64,000 nucleotides of DNA. Source: Anoplopoma fimbria (taxonomy: Eukaryota; Chordata; Actinopteri; Perciformes; Anoplopomatidae). Under the pieces are notes generated by a model that was not told where the DNA came from, did not search any database, and saw only the letters and a list, made by a program, of their open reading frames with translations. Positions 42,640 through 57,000 of the stretch are shown in pieces. The translations under genes were made by a program, and so were the position numbers. Location: NCBI RefSeq assembly GCF_027596085.1, contig NC_072467.1:2591361-2655360 (forward strand), read 5' to 3'. The stretch's first letter is position 1, and each line of letters begins with the position of its first letter.

Positions 42640-44785
42640 AGCCTCGCGCCTTGTGTTGAAATACCGAGTCCCTGGGAAGAAGGGAGAGGTGGACAGGGTG
42701 GGGTTTCTGTGAAAATGTAATCTTGCATTGCCATAACTTTGAACAAGGAACTTTGAGGAATAATAGAGTGTATCGTTGGAGCTGAGGGTTAGAGGGCGAT
42801 AGAGGGGAAAATCTGTGGGAAAACAAGGGGGAAGCACAGGTTTTGAATTCCATGTGTGTAGGCGTGAGTGATCTGTGTATATTTAAGAAACAGTAGGGCC
42901 ATAAGCAAACAGAGTGACAATGAATGACGTTCAGGAGGTTGCATGTCTGGGAGCTAAATGTGTGGTAGTCTGGTCTCCTGGGAAACTATTGTTCTTATCA
43001 ATCCGCGATTAAACAACCTTGGTAATTTGCAATCCTGCTGTAACACATCCTGGTGAATTCCTGTTGAAAGGACATGTCTGTATTGAACTTCTCTAAGCCC
43101 TGGACGGCATCAATCTCAGCCTCAGGACAGATTAGGTTGGAGCCAAGCTCTCTGTCTGCAGGGTACATGATCTCTAAGTCTTCTCCATCAAAGGTCAGAG
43201 CGGCCGAGTGAAGAGGAGCATCAGGGCGTGCGTTGGCTGGGAAATTTGAAAGGAGAAATGGGTCAGTGGCTTCTGTGGATGGGCTCGCTTGTGCCACAAA
43301 TACGAGCCCACACATGCTGTTGGGGGACACATATGTATGTGGACAGTGATGCAGGAAAGCCATCACAGATTGTGTGTATGGATTTGGAGCTTGCCATTCT
43401 GCAGCTTTAATCCCCAATCTTTTCTTGTTCAATGTAGTCCCACCAGTCCCGTTGCCTGCTAGACAGTGTGCAAGACGAGCAGTCTGACCTTTCCTGTCCT
43501 TGGAACAGTTGATGCTGTGTAATATATTCTGCAGTTGATTCCCTTTTTCGTCCTATGAATTTTAACAACTTTTTTTCCCCACCCCTCTGCCGAAGCACTG
43601 AGTCTTTCACTCTGTGTCGGCACTGCAGGATATTATTCCTCCTATTACCTTTCAGAACTCCAATCACCACATGTCCTGTGGAGAAACAAAGCCGAGAGAC
43701 GCAGTCAAACAACGGAGGGAATGTCAATTTCCTCCAATCAGCTCGGAGGAGAGTTTTTTTTCCTGCAGGGTAAGATTAGATTAATGTCAAGTCCGAGATC
43801 CAATGAGCTAAAATGTGTTGAGGGACAACCTGTGCAGAGACAGATGGCGAAGGTGGGAATGAATACCAAAATTTGCTGAATCCACTACCAGACAGCTGTT
43901 TTAAAATCAGTGTCAACCTATTTTAATTCGGCTACAATCCCATGATATGAATACATTTGTCAATTGCAGCTGCCATTGATATTCCTCTTAGTACCAAATC
44001 AGCAGAAAATAAGACAGGGGATGCCAAGAGTGTCCATCAGAATCCATTAGTAGTCTGTTACTAATTACCAGTGACTCCGGGGTTGATTAAAAGAAATCAC
44101 CAAGCAGCAGCACACACCATTATGCTAATAGAAACTCATTTGGAGAGGCAGAGTGGGGGCGCCAGCAAGTATTTGGACAAATTCACTGTGCAGCCTGGCT
44201 GGCTGGAGCAAATGGCTTCTTGGACTGCATATCATTACAGGACTGGAGGAGAACGAACCCTTGTGATGATGATGATGTTGGCAGAATGTTAATCATGTTT
44301 ATCTTGTCCAAAGACGTCACTGATGGATTTATTCCCACACTGACTTCTCATCAGCATATATATATTTTTTGCCGGCACTTGCCCTGTGGACTATGTGGGA
44401 AATATCTCCCTGGAAAGTGCAGATAAGACATGTTTGGTGTGTTTCTAGTAATAATTGATTTTCTTATCTAATTAGAAACCCTTCAAGGAAAATAACAAGG
44501 CACCAAAACATGCTCCTAATCACAAAACATCCATTGCTTTGAAGCCAGCAAGTTACGATACAAAGATGTCAGAAGAAGCAAAGCCGCACTGATTGCATGT
44601 AACAAACACATGCTAAGAGACATTGATCAGTCATTACACAAGCAATGCAAAGATCAATACTCCATGATCAATGCTCTCATGAAGCCACAAACCAAAATAC
44701 TCCTTAACAATGAATTGAATGGAATGAATGAATCAGAATAGCTCACAGTGTTTCATTATGTTCAGTAGATATGACTTTAAAGGCT
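42640..44785. other. Gene desert, block 4
   Basis: A 144-codon minus-strand frame at 42998-43432 is the longest non-repeat open frame in the desert. It has no signal peptide or recognisable domain and I do not call it a gene. The block at about 44,080-44,250 is complex and non-repetitive and could be a conserved element. Confidence 0.5.
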
Positions 44786-44787
44786 TC

Positions 44788-44913
<126 letters not shown>

Positions 44914-44954
44914 CCACATAAAATACAATCACCCCTATAAAGTGCAGTTAACTC

Positions 44955-45003
44955 AAAACTAAAGTATTTGAGTAAATGTACTTAGTTACTTTCAACCTCT
45001 GTC
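44955..45003 (-). repeat. End fragment of repeat family B
   Basis: The plus strand reads TTTGAGTAAATGTACTTAGT then TACTTTCAACCTCTG, the inverse of the family B start seen at 30,145. Confidence 0.6.
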
Positions 45004-45009
45004 TTAAAT

Positions 45010-48000
45010 CATGTGACCAGTAAAATATTTTTTTCATTCTTTCATCCAAAAACAAAATGTTCCTTTATTACATTTGACATCCGGCAAGAAATCCAGTTGC
45101 CTTTATTGTAACAGCCCTGAGCCTAATCCTGCTTCCTTTGTTTGATGAAAAATAGCCCGGGGCTTTCCAGAGGTTCATCCTCATGCAGTTCAGCTCCAGA
45201 TCCACCATCCAGCCCCTGAGCACCTGTTAAAGGCCGCTCCTCCTCTGCATCTAATAAACAGCTCCAACTCTTTATCCCCTCGTATGGCTTCCAGGCCGCT
45301 GTTCATCCCTCACATCTGTGATTCCCCGAGCATTTCCAAAAAATCCCCTTGGCAGTTCAGTGATCTTTGTCAGCTGTTGGCGTGCCCTCGGGCCAGGGCA
45401 GCCTCGCTATGTGCTCCAGCTGCAAGGCTTTGCTATGGTCATGGGGCCCCACTGAAGGGCACTATTGTCCATTCATGGGGTTCACTGTGTGAGAGGTCAG
45501 ATGAGGGAGAGCCCACGCTGGGGCCTGGCAGGAAATGAAGGTGGCGTGGCAGTTTGGGCGATATGTAGCGCTTGAGCCTGAATAAATAATAGTCCAAATA
45601 AGCACAGAATAAGTCGAGTCACTATTTTATACTGCCAGTGTGTGTAAAACTAAAAAGCTATGAGGATTGGTGGATAAAAAAAGATGTTTATAAAAAAGAA
45701 CTGCTGGAACAAAAACTTAAAATGTGTTATTTGTCTTAAGTATGTGTACTGTCGACTGGGTGCAGGGGGAAGTTCAGACACACTGTGACTGAAAAGTCAG
45801 AGCGCCTCGCAGATGTGCAGATAAATCTTCATTTCTCACCCAGTTAAGCAATTCAGTCAGCTTCAGAGGCTGCTTCAAGCCAAGGGCACCTCTCAGGATC
45901 TGGAGGAACTGCAGAACAAATTGGAGAACAAACAGTCACACTGGGTCATTCACATTATCCTTTATCTGAAAAGCCAAAGGACCTCAGGAGGTGGGCTGGC
46001 AGCACCCAACAATGAATAGTACCACACATGTTGTGATACTCCGCTGACACTTTTTAAAACTGCATTTCTCACATAAATCTTTTATAAGTCCTGCTCAGAG
46101 TCCTCCATCCAGAGGCAGCCAAAGTGGTTTCACAGGGTACAAAGTCATAAAAGGCTTTGTGTCGAGACTGCAAATATCAGTCTAGCCTTAGTGAGACTAG
46201 AGGGCACTTTCCAAATGTCTTTGGCTGCGCTGCCAATATAGACAAACCTTTTTTTGTCCAACATACTCCCAGAGCCCGATCAGATGGGCTCAAGTACCCC
46301 TTTGTCTCACCCCTTGGATAGATTGGATAGCCTTCATGGTAACTTTCAATACTATTTCACTGTTATGCTCATGTGAATTCATACAAGACAAATTTATTGT
46401 ATGGATTTTTCTGTTTACATACTTCTGGAATAGTAGAAGCTGGGCATTTTAACCATTTGTTTAAGTCCATTTGGACTTTTCTGCTCACTTGCCAGCTACT
46501 TTCCAAGTATTTCTAAATGCAACATTGGATCTTGGGGTGGTAAATGTGACTGAGGTTGGTGTAAAACTGAGACATATCCTGTGCAGAAGTAGTAGCAAGA
46601 AAGTCAGCACCTATTTACAATCCAATTTGTGATTTTAATTGCCTCCTTAAACACAAACACGTGGGTAAACAAATATAAGATTTTTTTAAGCTCATCAAAA
46701 AAAAGCTTCAAGTTAATATAAAACAGAAGGACAATGAGAAACACACATGCATAGGCAGTCATCACACTACACCAATGTAGTATATATTTATTCGCAATAT
46801 CTCCTGCAGAACAATACTTCCATGGTATTCAGCTGAATATGCAGATATACGTATGCACACAGGTCTTAAACAAAGTCAGTGGAATAATATCAAATTATCT
46901 CAGTTTGCCTCACACTCACTGAATTCCCCCTCTATATAGTTAATCCCGCAATGCTGACAAGCTTAAGTCTAGATATATATTGGACTTTCATGAATTACAA
47001 TGAATAGGAGGATTTTCACCTCATGAGGGAGATGCATACATCTCTACACATAATACAGCTAATTATTCCTGTACAAGCGGCTCCTTTTCAGCAGGAAACA
47101 AAAGCTGGAAGTGAAAAAAAGCAGAGGAATCCCTCCATTACGGGAAAAAAACACTGAGGAGGCTTGAGGGAATTTTTCAAAGCCCTCTCGAAGCTTAACG
47201 AGAGGCAAAAATGAGAAAGAGGAAAGAAGTAATTGCTTTCAAACAATGCATCATTGCTATGTCTATTTTCTTGTGCTACCAAACAAGGTCACATATTTTC
47301 AGCCAAAGATAATTCGAGGCCCTTTCTGAAAAGAGAAACACGGACCACATACATGGAGGTAATGCTTCGACATCAGCTACAGTATTTCTTTGTTTCCTGT
47401 TTTCTATCCCCTGAACAGTGAAGGGAAAGGAGTAACAATTAGGACTCAGACAAAAGTGATGATCCAGATCGTAGTCCGTGCTCAGAGGTGTGGAGGTACG
47501 GTAGGGGGAGGGGTGACACAGACACAGGGTGTTGAGGGATTATTTTGCCAAAAGGGTGGCTGAACGGCAAATCAGCTGACCTTTCTCTACACTGCACTGG
47601 CAACTGGTAATCAGGGGCAATTATAAAGTCCTCTTGGCTACAAATCACCTAATCCTGTTGTGGGAATGGGAGCCAAATGTAATTACGCCACTCTGGTACA
47701 CTGACCCTGCGCCTAGCGGAACTAAGCCCAGAAGCCGACCAGAGCGATCATAACCGGCAACTTTAGCTCAGGTCCAGGGCAGACGACTAAAGTCTTCTCT
47801 TTTGGTCTGAAAGTGAAAACCACCTGTTTTCTGCAGCTACTGCTTCATTATTCCCCTGACATCGAGCTAATTAGAGCTCTGCCTAATGGGAGTACTTACT
47901 AAGTTCTAAATGTGACATGGATGGCACCTTATGTTGATCCAAAGCAAGATCAAGTTAAATTATTTTGTATGTGACATACAATATTTGTGATTTATATCTT

Positions 48001-51000
48001 TATTGCCATCTTTATAGAGATTTATTATGCTTTTTTTTCTGCTACTCCAATTAGAAACCAGTAATATCAGCATTTAGAGGGACATTTCAGAACAAAGCCA
48101 ATTCATTTTAATGCATCACAGAGCTTTGAAGATTCAAACAAAATCTGTGCTGAGCTTTTGTGTAGAATTTAACCTTGGTGAACTTAAACACGCTAATTTG
48201 TGCTGCTAACCTATTGCAAACTGTCTTGACAGCGTTGACCTTTCAAAGATGGAGAATTGAAGAGTCCAAAATTTAGGAAACTGATTTGTAGTCAGTCAGT
48301 AAAGAGGAGTCGATGGTACAAATACACTGCATGAAAAAGATTGTTTTATACAATAAGGTTGGCAATGCTTTTTTTGTTGCTGACAAGTTCCACAAAAACA
48401 CCAAAACCAACGATGAATTGATCCTACAAACAAGAAGCCAAAGCCATAGCTTATTCCTCTGCACCCTTAACTACGTAGTTGTCTAAAAAACATCCTTTAG
48501 TGACACTGTTTAAATGTTTGACATGTTCCTTCATTATTTTTCCCAACTAACGCACTTTTTACTCCTGTTTGAATAACGTTTCCTGGAATCCATGGTCCGT
48601 TTCTTTAAGAAGATCATTAAGTACGTTTCAAAGTTGATTCAAACCAGTTTCCAATACAGAATATCACTAATAGGCTGATAGATAGGCTGAGGACTAAAGA
48701 CACGGACTAAGCAAAAACGTATTGAGATGCACTAACACTAGTATTAGTTATGATATTAATTATTCTTACCATAAATAAGTTGCTGGCCTTGTATATTGAC
48801 TGATAATCGGTGTGGACTGGATGATGCATGAATGTTAGTTAGAGTCTGATGGTGGCACCTTGCATGGTAGCCTGTCACCAGTGTGTGAATGGGTGAATGA
48901 TATGTAACATACCTGATTGTAGATCGGTGTGCTAAATGACTGGATGATGCTGATAAAAGGTAGCTCCAGTTCTCAATACAAAGAACGCAGATGGAGTCGT
49001 CCTTTAAACACAGAAAACAAATGTACACAGATACAAAAACAGATGTGCAGCTAAAAAAGATAACAAACAAACTTAAATATATAGCTTTTATAAAATATAC
49101 AGGCAAATGATTCTTTAGGCTGCAGTGAGGTGAGTAACTCTGCAGTCTGTGCAGCAGCTGCTCATCAATATGTGAATCAGGCTGCAGAGATTATAGTCTT
49201 AAAGTCAGATGGCCAACTCCATTACCTACCTCCAACTTCAACAACAGATTGATCACTCAGCACAACGAACTCTGACAATTATTTAATGACTGCAGTTTTC
49301 ATTTCCTCACTGACTTCCTCCCACAGACGGCAGTTCCTTTCTTCAAACAAGAGAGTGAAACCAAACTGCGACTTCACAGCTGATTCTCTTTGTACCACTA
49401 AATCGAGGTTTGGTACATTTACATTTATCTTTAAAGTCAATAATCAGTGTCCCTGTCTCATTAGCATATCCATGCACTTCATTTTACATTTTATTCCACA
49501 AATAAACCTCATGATTGATTGAATGTTTTGTATAAAAAGGTGCCTTTCCCATATTCCTCTCAGGTGCAATTCAAGGGATCAGGATCATTTTAGAGCAGCA
49601 ACAGCGGCACCACATCGGATTAGATTAGAACTAATTCCAACATGGCACTGAACACCATTCATTTAATGCACCTTTGACTTAACAACATAATTTATTTAAC
49701 ACACCATTGATTTTACTTCACAACGTAATCATTTGATGGATTTCATTGACATTCCGCCTGGAATTACCTAAAATCCTGCAACAAGCCAATATTGACGAAT
49801 TGCTGTTCAGCCTCTCTTATAATATTATGCAGGGTGAGTGACAAGCTGCCAATAAAAAAATGTAACTGGTGTTTTAATAGAATGTCTTAGGACATTTTTT
49901 CTAAATGGCACTGAAGAGACAGTTCTTGACGCTTCAATTTCATTCTCTCAACAACACTAGGCCTTCATACTCCTGAAATAGAAAATATATATAAATAAAA
50001 CGACAAAGTAATGTTTATTTTACAAGAATTAAACATCCATCTCTATTTTCTTGTTTAGCAGGTGCGTTCGGTTGTCATCTGTGAGGAAACCAAACTGAGC
50101 CGAGCTGTTCAGGAGCGACACAAAAATAATTGTAGTCTATCAGTTAAAATGATGTCGGGGTATTAAATGTCAGTCAAACTGTGATAATGTATACTCCCTA
50201 TTCAACATCCCACTCATACAATACATGCACCCACCAACAATTAATTTACCTGTTCTTTAGCTTGGCTCCTAAATGAAATAGAAATAGCAATCAATCATCA
50301 TGTAGCAGGGTGAAAGCCTCTGGGGACGGAGCAGGCTGACTCTTTGAGAAGTGGAACAGATTAGGCAGTAAATACATTGAGAAAACCATCAGCCGGGCAA
50401 TTGAGGTTCAGCTGTTAGTGGTGCATTCAAACTGGTTTATTTAATCCGATTTAAGCAAGGCAAATTCTACCATGTCTGCTATGGATCTTTTTTTAACTCT
50501 CCAAAACTGTGGTCACATTTTCTAGTTGGAATAAGAATGAATGCAAGGAAATTTCCATAGTATGACCAATAACTATGTTTTGCACACAAGACTATATTTT
50601 CATGAAACAGATCACAGCTTAGCGTCGACCAGCTCCGACCAGGATCCGACCACTAATCGGTGGTGCTCCATGGACTCTCATGTAGTCGTTTCAGATTTTC
50701 TTCATTTTCAGGCCGGATTTGTGGATTTTGAGCAAACCATGGTTGACGTTGTGTTATAATGATACTTGTTACTTGGAGAAGTTGGAAACCTGTGGCGTTA
50801 ACATTAGCGTAAACACGTCTATTCTACACTAGCTTCTGAATGTATATACATGCTGTTTTGCTTTTTAATGAGGTAGGTCCTCATGGCAGGAAACTTTATA
50901 CTTCATTTGGATATGATGAACAAGTTTTGCCTTTAGAGGCACCATGTTGGTTTCAAAATAATTTGATCATTATTACTGTAAACCTGCAATAACTCCATTT

Positions 51001-54000
51001 TTGGGAGTGGGGCTGTTGGCAAAGAATTAATATTTATCCAACCATCAGATACAGAGCAACATTAGCATTCATTTGGAGTTGTGTTTCTGGCCATCGACAA
51101 GTGCAACTCCAATAATTGCTCTCTTTTAGTTCTGTTTTTGTCCTCTACCCACTCCTGTGGGAGATATCTAGCAGCTAAATGCTGCACTGTTCATGCTAGT
51201 TGCTAACTGTGTCTGTTGTTTGCTGCCGGTACTGTAGGATTGTAGAAAAACATCTGCTGCTGCATCAAGAATGGATGCTGGTGAGAGTGATGAGAGTCAA
51301 CCAAAACAATGAAGTTGCGGAAACCAAAATTATGAGCTGAAAAACACAAACATGCTTCATATAGCCGAGGAAAACTGCAGAGTCGGCTGATAATTGTCTG
51401 TATGTTTATCCCTACATGGACACCTTTCACATGTGATCCATTGCTTTAAATTAAATTACTGATTATAGTCACTTAAACATCACCATGTAATTGCCCTAAA
51501 AAATAAAGATCATGTCTCTCTGAGCATCTATGTGGCACATCTGCAGAGATGTTTGTATTTATTTTATATTTCACTTTTAAACCACAAATTTTGTTTTCAC
51601 CATTTAAAAACATTGAGTGTATTTCCTTAGTGGAGCATCAGACGGGTTTATCACATATCACATGTCTAGACATACAATTAGACAACACAGCTCAGAGTGT
51701 GACACAACAAAGAGTTAAACCTTTCTTTCGGATTGCAGCATCTCCTGTTTCCAGCGAAGGTCTTTGAGGGGTAAAATAATGAGGGATGAAGATGCAACGG
51801 ATGCATCTAGCATTACAGAGAAGTGCTCCCCTGAGCGAGCAGGGCAAGAGGAGAGGGACCAGGACGTGTACAAGTACAGGCAGAGGGCAAACTGCCTCTG
51901 AACTCTGAAGACTGATGACTGCAGGAAAAACCTGATGAAGCATTTACATACAGCTTCACATTCATTGCCAAGAAATTAATGTAAACTTTTCCTAGCTTCA
52001 AACAATCTTTATCTTATGTCCCAAAATATGTGATGTAATTTTTTTCACTTAGTCTCATTTAATTACTTACATGATTTATCTTAAGATCAGCCATTGTTTT
52101 AAGAATTATCGAGCAAAGTCACCTAGATGTCAAAAAACATACAACACTTCCATCAAACAGTTTAACGTCTACATACTCTATTTTTATTGTGACTTCCGAC
52201 AGTATAATCAGGTGAACTAATTTCATTACACCTTTGGGAAATCAGAGGCTTTTTGTTCTTGCTGTCTCTGTAAGAGGATTTTGAATAAACTCCTCTGAAA
52301 GGGAACCTGGATGTTATCAGATGACTGCAGTGATTCTCCTGCGAGAATTTCCAGTCAACTGACTCCTAATGAGTTTTCTGCAGAAACAATTAGATATCAG
52401 CCATGCAAGACACCAGAAGCTGGGCATCATGCCACATCGATTCAGTGCAACAATTCGTAGTCATTACATTTCTGATAAATGTCATTCTTTTGTTTCACGC
52501 TGACAAATATTGGGCCAGTTTATCGGACATTGTGTTGCATTTTTTGTATCCATGGCACGAAGCACATTAAGATGTTCAAATAATGGCCATCATTTATGAG
52601 ATCATAGCTCTATATCTGCCAATTTGATGCTGAAATATGTCACAAATCTTGTGGAAGTAGAAGTTGGAGACCCCAACACCCACTTGTTGTCCTCTTGTTT
52701 TCTTTGTTCCACCTCTGCTTGGTTTGTCTGTGGGGCTCCTCTGATGCACTTTTGAAGCTGATATCAGTCAGAAATTTAGATGATGTCTTCTGCTTCCCTT
52801 GCTGTGTGTATCAGCTATGCTAAGAAGCGAAAAAGGCTCATAGGAATATTTGTGATGCTTCCGAAGCTTGTTTCCAAAAAGAGGCTGCATGTTCATCAGA
52901 GAGCAGAATTTATGAGGCTTGCTCACAACCTGGCAGCGTTTTTGCAATTACTGTACCACCATGGTGTTTCAGCTGGCAGTTGGATACTCTTCCTGATATC
53001 ATTCATAAAAGAAATTCAGCAGAAAATTTACACTTTCAGATGAAATATTGATAGTGTCTAGCTGCAGCCTGTATGGAGGTCAGGTCTTTTTCTTTATTGC
53101 ACTAGTACAAAGGCAGCTATCTTACGGAAGACTTTGTCACTCTGAGTCAAATCAATATTCTCTGACATTTGTAGTGAGGTGCAGGGCAGCAGGGGTGAGG
53201 CTGGAGCAGAGCGTGTACAAAGGATGGGCTTTGGAGAGGGCTGACAGGCCCCGGTGTGACCATTAGCTTTGTTAGACACCCTGCGGAGCTTGAGGAGTGG
53301 GAGGTTGGCGAGGCGCTGTGGGATATTTATTTAGTAGACACGACAGGAGACCCAGATGAATAACTCTGCTAGGGAATAGAGGATAATGGTAGGTTTCAGT
53401 CTTCAATACAGAATTTGACGGCAATACCACATTGCTCTGGCTCAGATCTACATGAGGCCATCCAGTGTAGACTGTCAGACATATGTGTTGTTTGTTTTGT
53501 AATATAAGCGCTTCCGTCACGGAAGCAATGTCTGTGAGTGACACATTAAGAGACACCTGTACAGTTAATGCAACACTGATAGAATAACAAAGCACATTGA
53601 ATGAATAGAGCTAAGAAAAAACATAATATACATATAGTTAATTGTTTAAATTTTTGTGTCAAATAATGTTTTTTTCCCCGCTTTGTTTATACTACAATAG
53701 GGACGGATATTTTGTTCTTATCTTTCCTCCCAGATGAGTATTGACATGTTCACATTTAAAATTCATTAAAAACAATGAATTGGTGATGAGTGATGCAACA
53801 ACAATGGACAAAACTGCTGTTTCCTGCAATAAAATGCATAATTAGATAGCGTTACACAGACAACAAGGGAAATTACAGTATTTTTAGAGAGGTGACACAA
53901 TTCAAATTGCTTAATTGTGTTTTCCTCAAATATCTGAGAAAAGGTCAGTTTCATCACATTCATCAAGATGATGCAACGACATGATATTTGGAAAAAATCT

Positions 54001-57000
54001 TTGTGAAACTGATTGCACCTCAGAAAAAGGACATTTTCTCTCTGTACCTGCTGTGTCCAATTCAAGAGGGAGAACAGCAAGAGTGACTCATGGATCAGAA
54101 TATTGATTTCAGCTGAAAAGGGGTTTCATCATTGTTATCATGCACGACGCGTCTCTGTGAGCCTGTCGGCTGTGAAGACTCTGCCGTCACGTCCTCAGGG
54201 ACTAGCCCTAACGGGTACTATGAAATAATGAGGGATTTGAGCCAGCGGATCAATAATTGAACAGTTTTTTTTGCAAAGTGTTGCTGTATTAACATGTTGC
54301 AGAGATGCTGCTGTCAGTTTGTTCCTCCCACTGTGAATCTGACCACAGGGCAGCCGCAGGGCAGCAGCAACAACTGTGACGACTACATTTCCAGTTATAC
54401 TTTATAAATATATTGTGACCTACAAACCTGGTATTACATGCTGTTTCAGGTCTATTTACCAACACAGCACAAATGAAAAGATTAAATCCAAACAGATATT
54501 TTGTATCACTTTGCACAAGTTATTTGTTTTCAAATGGATTCTATTCTTTGTGTGCAAGACTGTTGAGGCTACAATATTTCACTCTAGCCAGTGAAACCCA
54601 GGAGATAATCAATAAGACATGCCAAACAATAGAACACAATGATTTGAGTTTAATACCCTTGGCTCGAGAATCACTAATGTTCGTGTTGCAGAAAATCGAT
54701 CTCCTCCACACCGGAGCGGCTCTAACTGCAACGCACAGGAGTGAAAGTATATCAAACACATGCAGTGCTAACCGTGTGCTGCACAAACAGTGTGACGTCA
54801 GCATGCTGCACAATATTTGTCATTTAGTCTCTGTCTGGTAGTCACGCTGTGAAAAACCTGAAAATAACAAGCCGAACAAAGAATCTCTAGTATTCTGGCA
54901 TTTTAGTGGACCAGATCAACACTTGTTGTTGATCTTTGTCCATTTAAGTAGCAATTTGATCAAACACAAAGACATGTGTGTTACTTTTGCTTGTATTTTA
55001 CACACTTGAATAAGTGCCTTAAACACGACTGAGATGTTAACATTAAATGAGTTCTAATAGATCTACTTGTACACCTGCATACAGTATAAACATATACGCT
55101 AACACCCATACACACACACTTGTTCATGTTACTTCATACACACTCATGAACTAGACACCTAGACACATGCATATAGACATGACCATTTATCTGTTCCATT
55201 GTATTTTAGACATGCTAGTGGCATAACTGTATGGAAATATTGAGGAAAGTTTCAATATTTGCGTTGTGAATTCTCCCTCATCTGACTGATTTCTTTCCCT
55301 TAATAATGCCTTAGAGATAGATACAGTACATTATTTGACAGTCAAAGGAAATGTTCAGGCTGCTGTGTGTCTTCTCAGGATTTGGGCTCCATTTCATATT
55401 CTCTCAGATGAATGCATACAGTATTAGCCCGTATGTACCACCATGGCAGAGTTGGGACAAATGTGAACTAACGTTGAGAGGTTTGCTCAGAGAGTTAAGT
55501 GTAGAGGCCAACGTGTAATTAATTAACCATGTCCCAGAGGCAGAAAATGACAGCCACATTTTAGGGCTTCTATTACAGGGTGTTGAGTTGCAGGCCTCAG
55601 GGGGGGGCTGCCACATCTCAGGAATCTCTCCCCCTCAAATCAGATACATGATAAATATTCAATGACACATGGGCTTTTGGGTAACAACGGTCTCTGTTTC
55701 CCTGAACTTGATGGAAGAGGGGCTTGACGGAGCAACGTAATACAGATCCTCAAAACCAAAGCGCAAGTCTGCATCAACACCCCCCCGGGATTCACCCTCT
55801 GATCTCCAAAACCGTAGACGCCAGTGTCAGTAAATGATCCCCGCAGCACACTCCTCTCCTTACAGGTAAAAGCACACTGCAGGACCAACCCAAGTTCACA
55901 CAGAGAGAGGGGGAGGTGTGATGTTATGAAAGCATATTTAATGTTTAAAAAACTTAAATGTTTTTTTATCGTCTGGGTAACCGCTATAAGTCTGTCTCCT
56001 GTGCCTCACAGTAAAGGGTTAATGTTCGCTGTGTTTGCTTTTGCAGTTACTGAAGTCACTCTCTGACAGCATGATCAATAGAGCAGATTACTTCACGCTG
56101 TCAGCTATCACCTTTCTCTCAGAGCTGCGTAAATGAGCTCAAAGCACCAGCGATGGAGAGTATAAGTTGTTTGTGAGGGTTGTCTGGGTAAAGTGTTATA
56201 GATGATGGTTTGGACATTTAAGTGACATTGTAAACCTTTAAGGCATCGCTAAACAAAATATCCAATTAGATAAAATCTCAAGGGAGCCTATTTCAATGCA
56301 CTTTGGCATAATCAGAGGTGTAACGCTGTGAAGCTGATTAACTGTAAATCATTGCCTCACATCAGCATATTGAACAAAGAGGTATGTTAATGAGGCAGAG
56401 GATGCTCTAACTGTGCTCTCAGCCTGTGACCTTAATTAAGTCATCAGACTCGGCTACTTGACCGGCGGGCAGGACCCTCAGTCACACTGTCCTGGAGCTC
56501 TAACAGCACACAAAATCAGCTTTTACTGGAGAAGATTACAAGGCTTTGTGTCTCACAGTTTATGAATACACACTGGATTTCAGTAACTCTGTGTCCTAGA
56601 AATGACGTTTATATTCTTTCATTCATTTTGACGTTATCGCTGGCCGGCTTATGTTAACAAAAATGTTTTTTTTTATCTAGAGATGTAATTTGCAAATGCC
56701 TGTGCTGATTTCATCGTTTCGTTCTGTTCATTTAAAAGATTCATGCTCTTTTTTTCTAAGCTAAGCAACCACATCATCATTCAAATGCATTTCAGAACGT
56801 ACATCAGTAAGCGATCGCATCACGTTCATTTGGTCTAGTAGTTGATGGTTCTTCCTGAAACGTTCAGTTCAATTCAAAACTAGATCTAAACCGACCGTTT
56901 ATAGTGTTTAACTCATTAGCCACCTATTTACAACATAGTTGTCACATCATGATTGTTTATGTGGCTTTTGTGTCTGTTAGTAAGCTTTAAACCAGGAGGT

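Noticed and set aside
45284..45538. 84-codon plus-strand frame in a GC-richer patch
   Set aside because: No domain, no splice context and no poly(A) signal close by, so it is likely chance.
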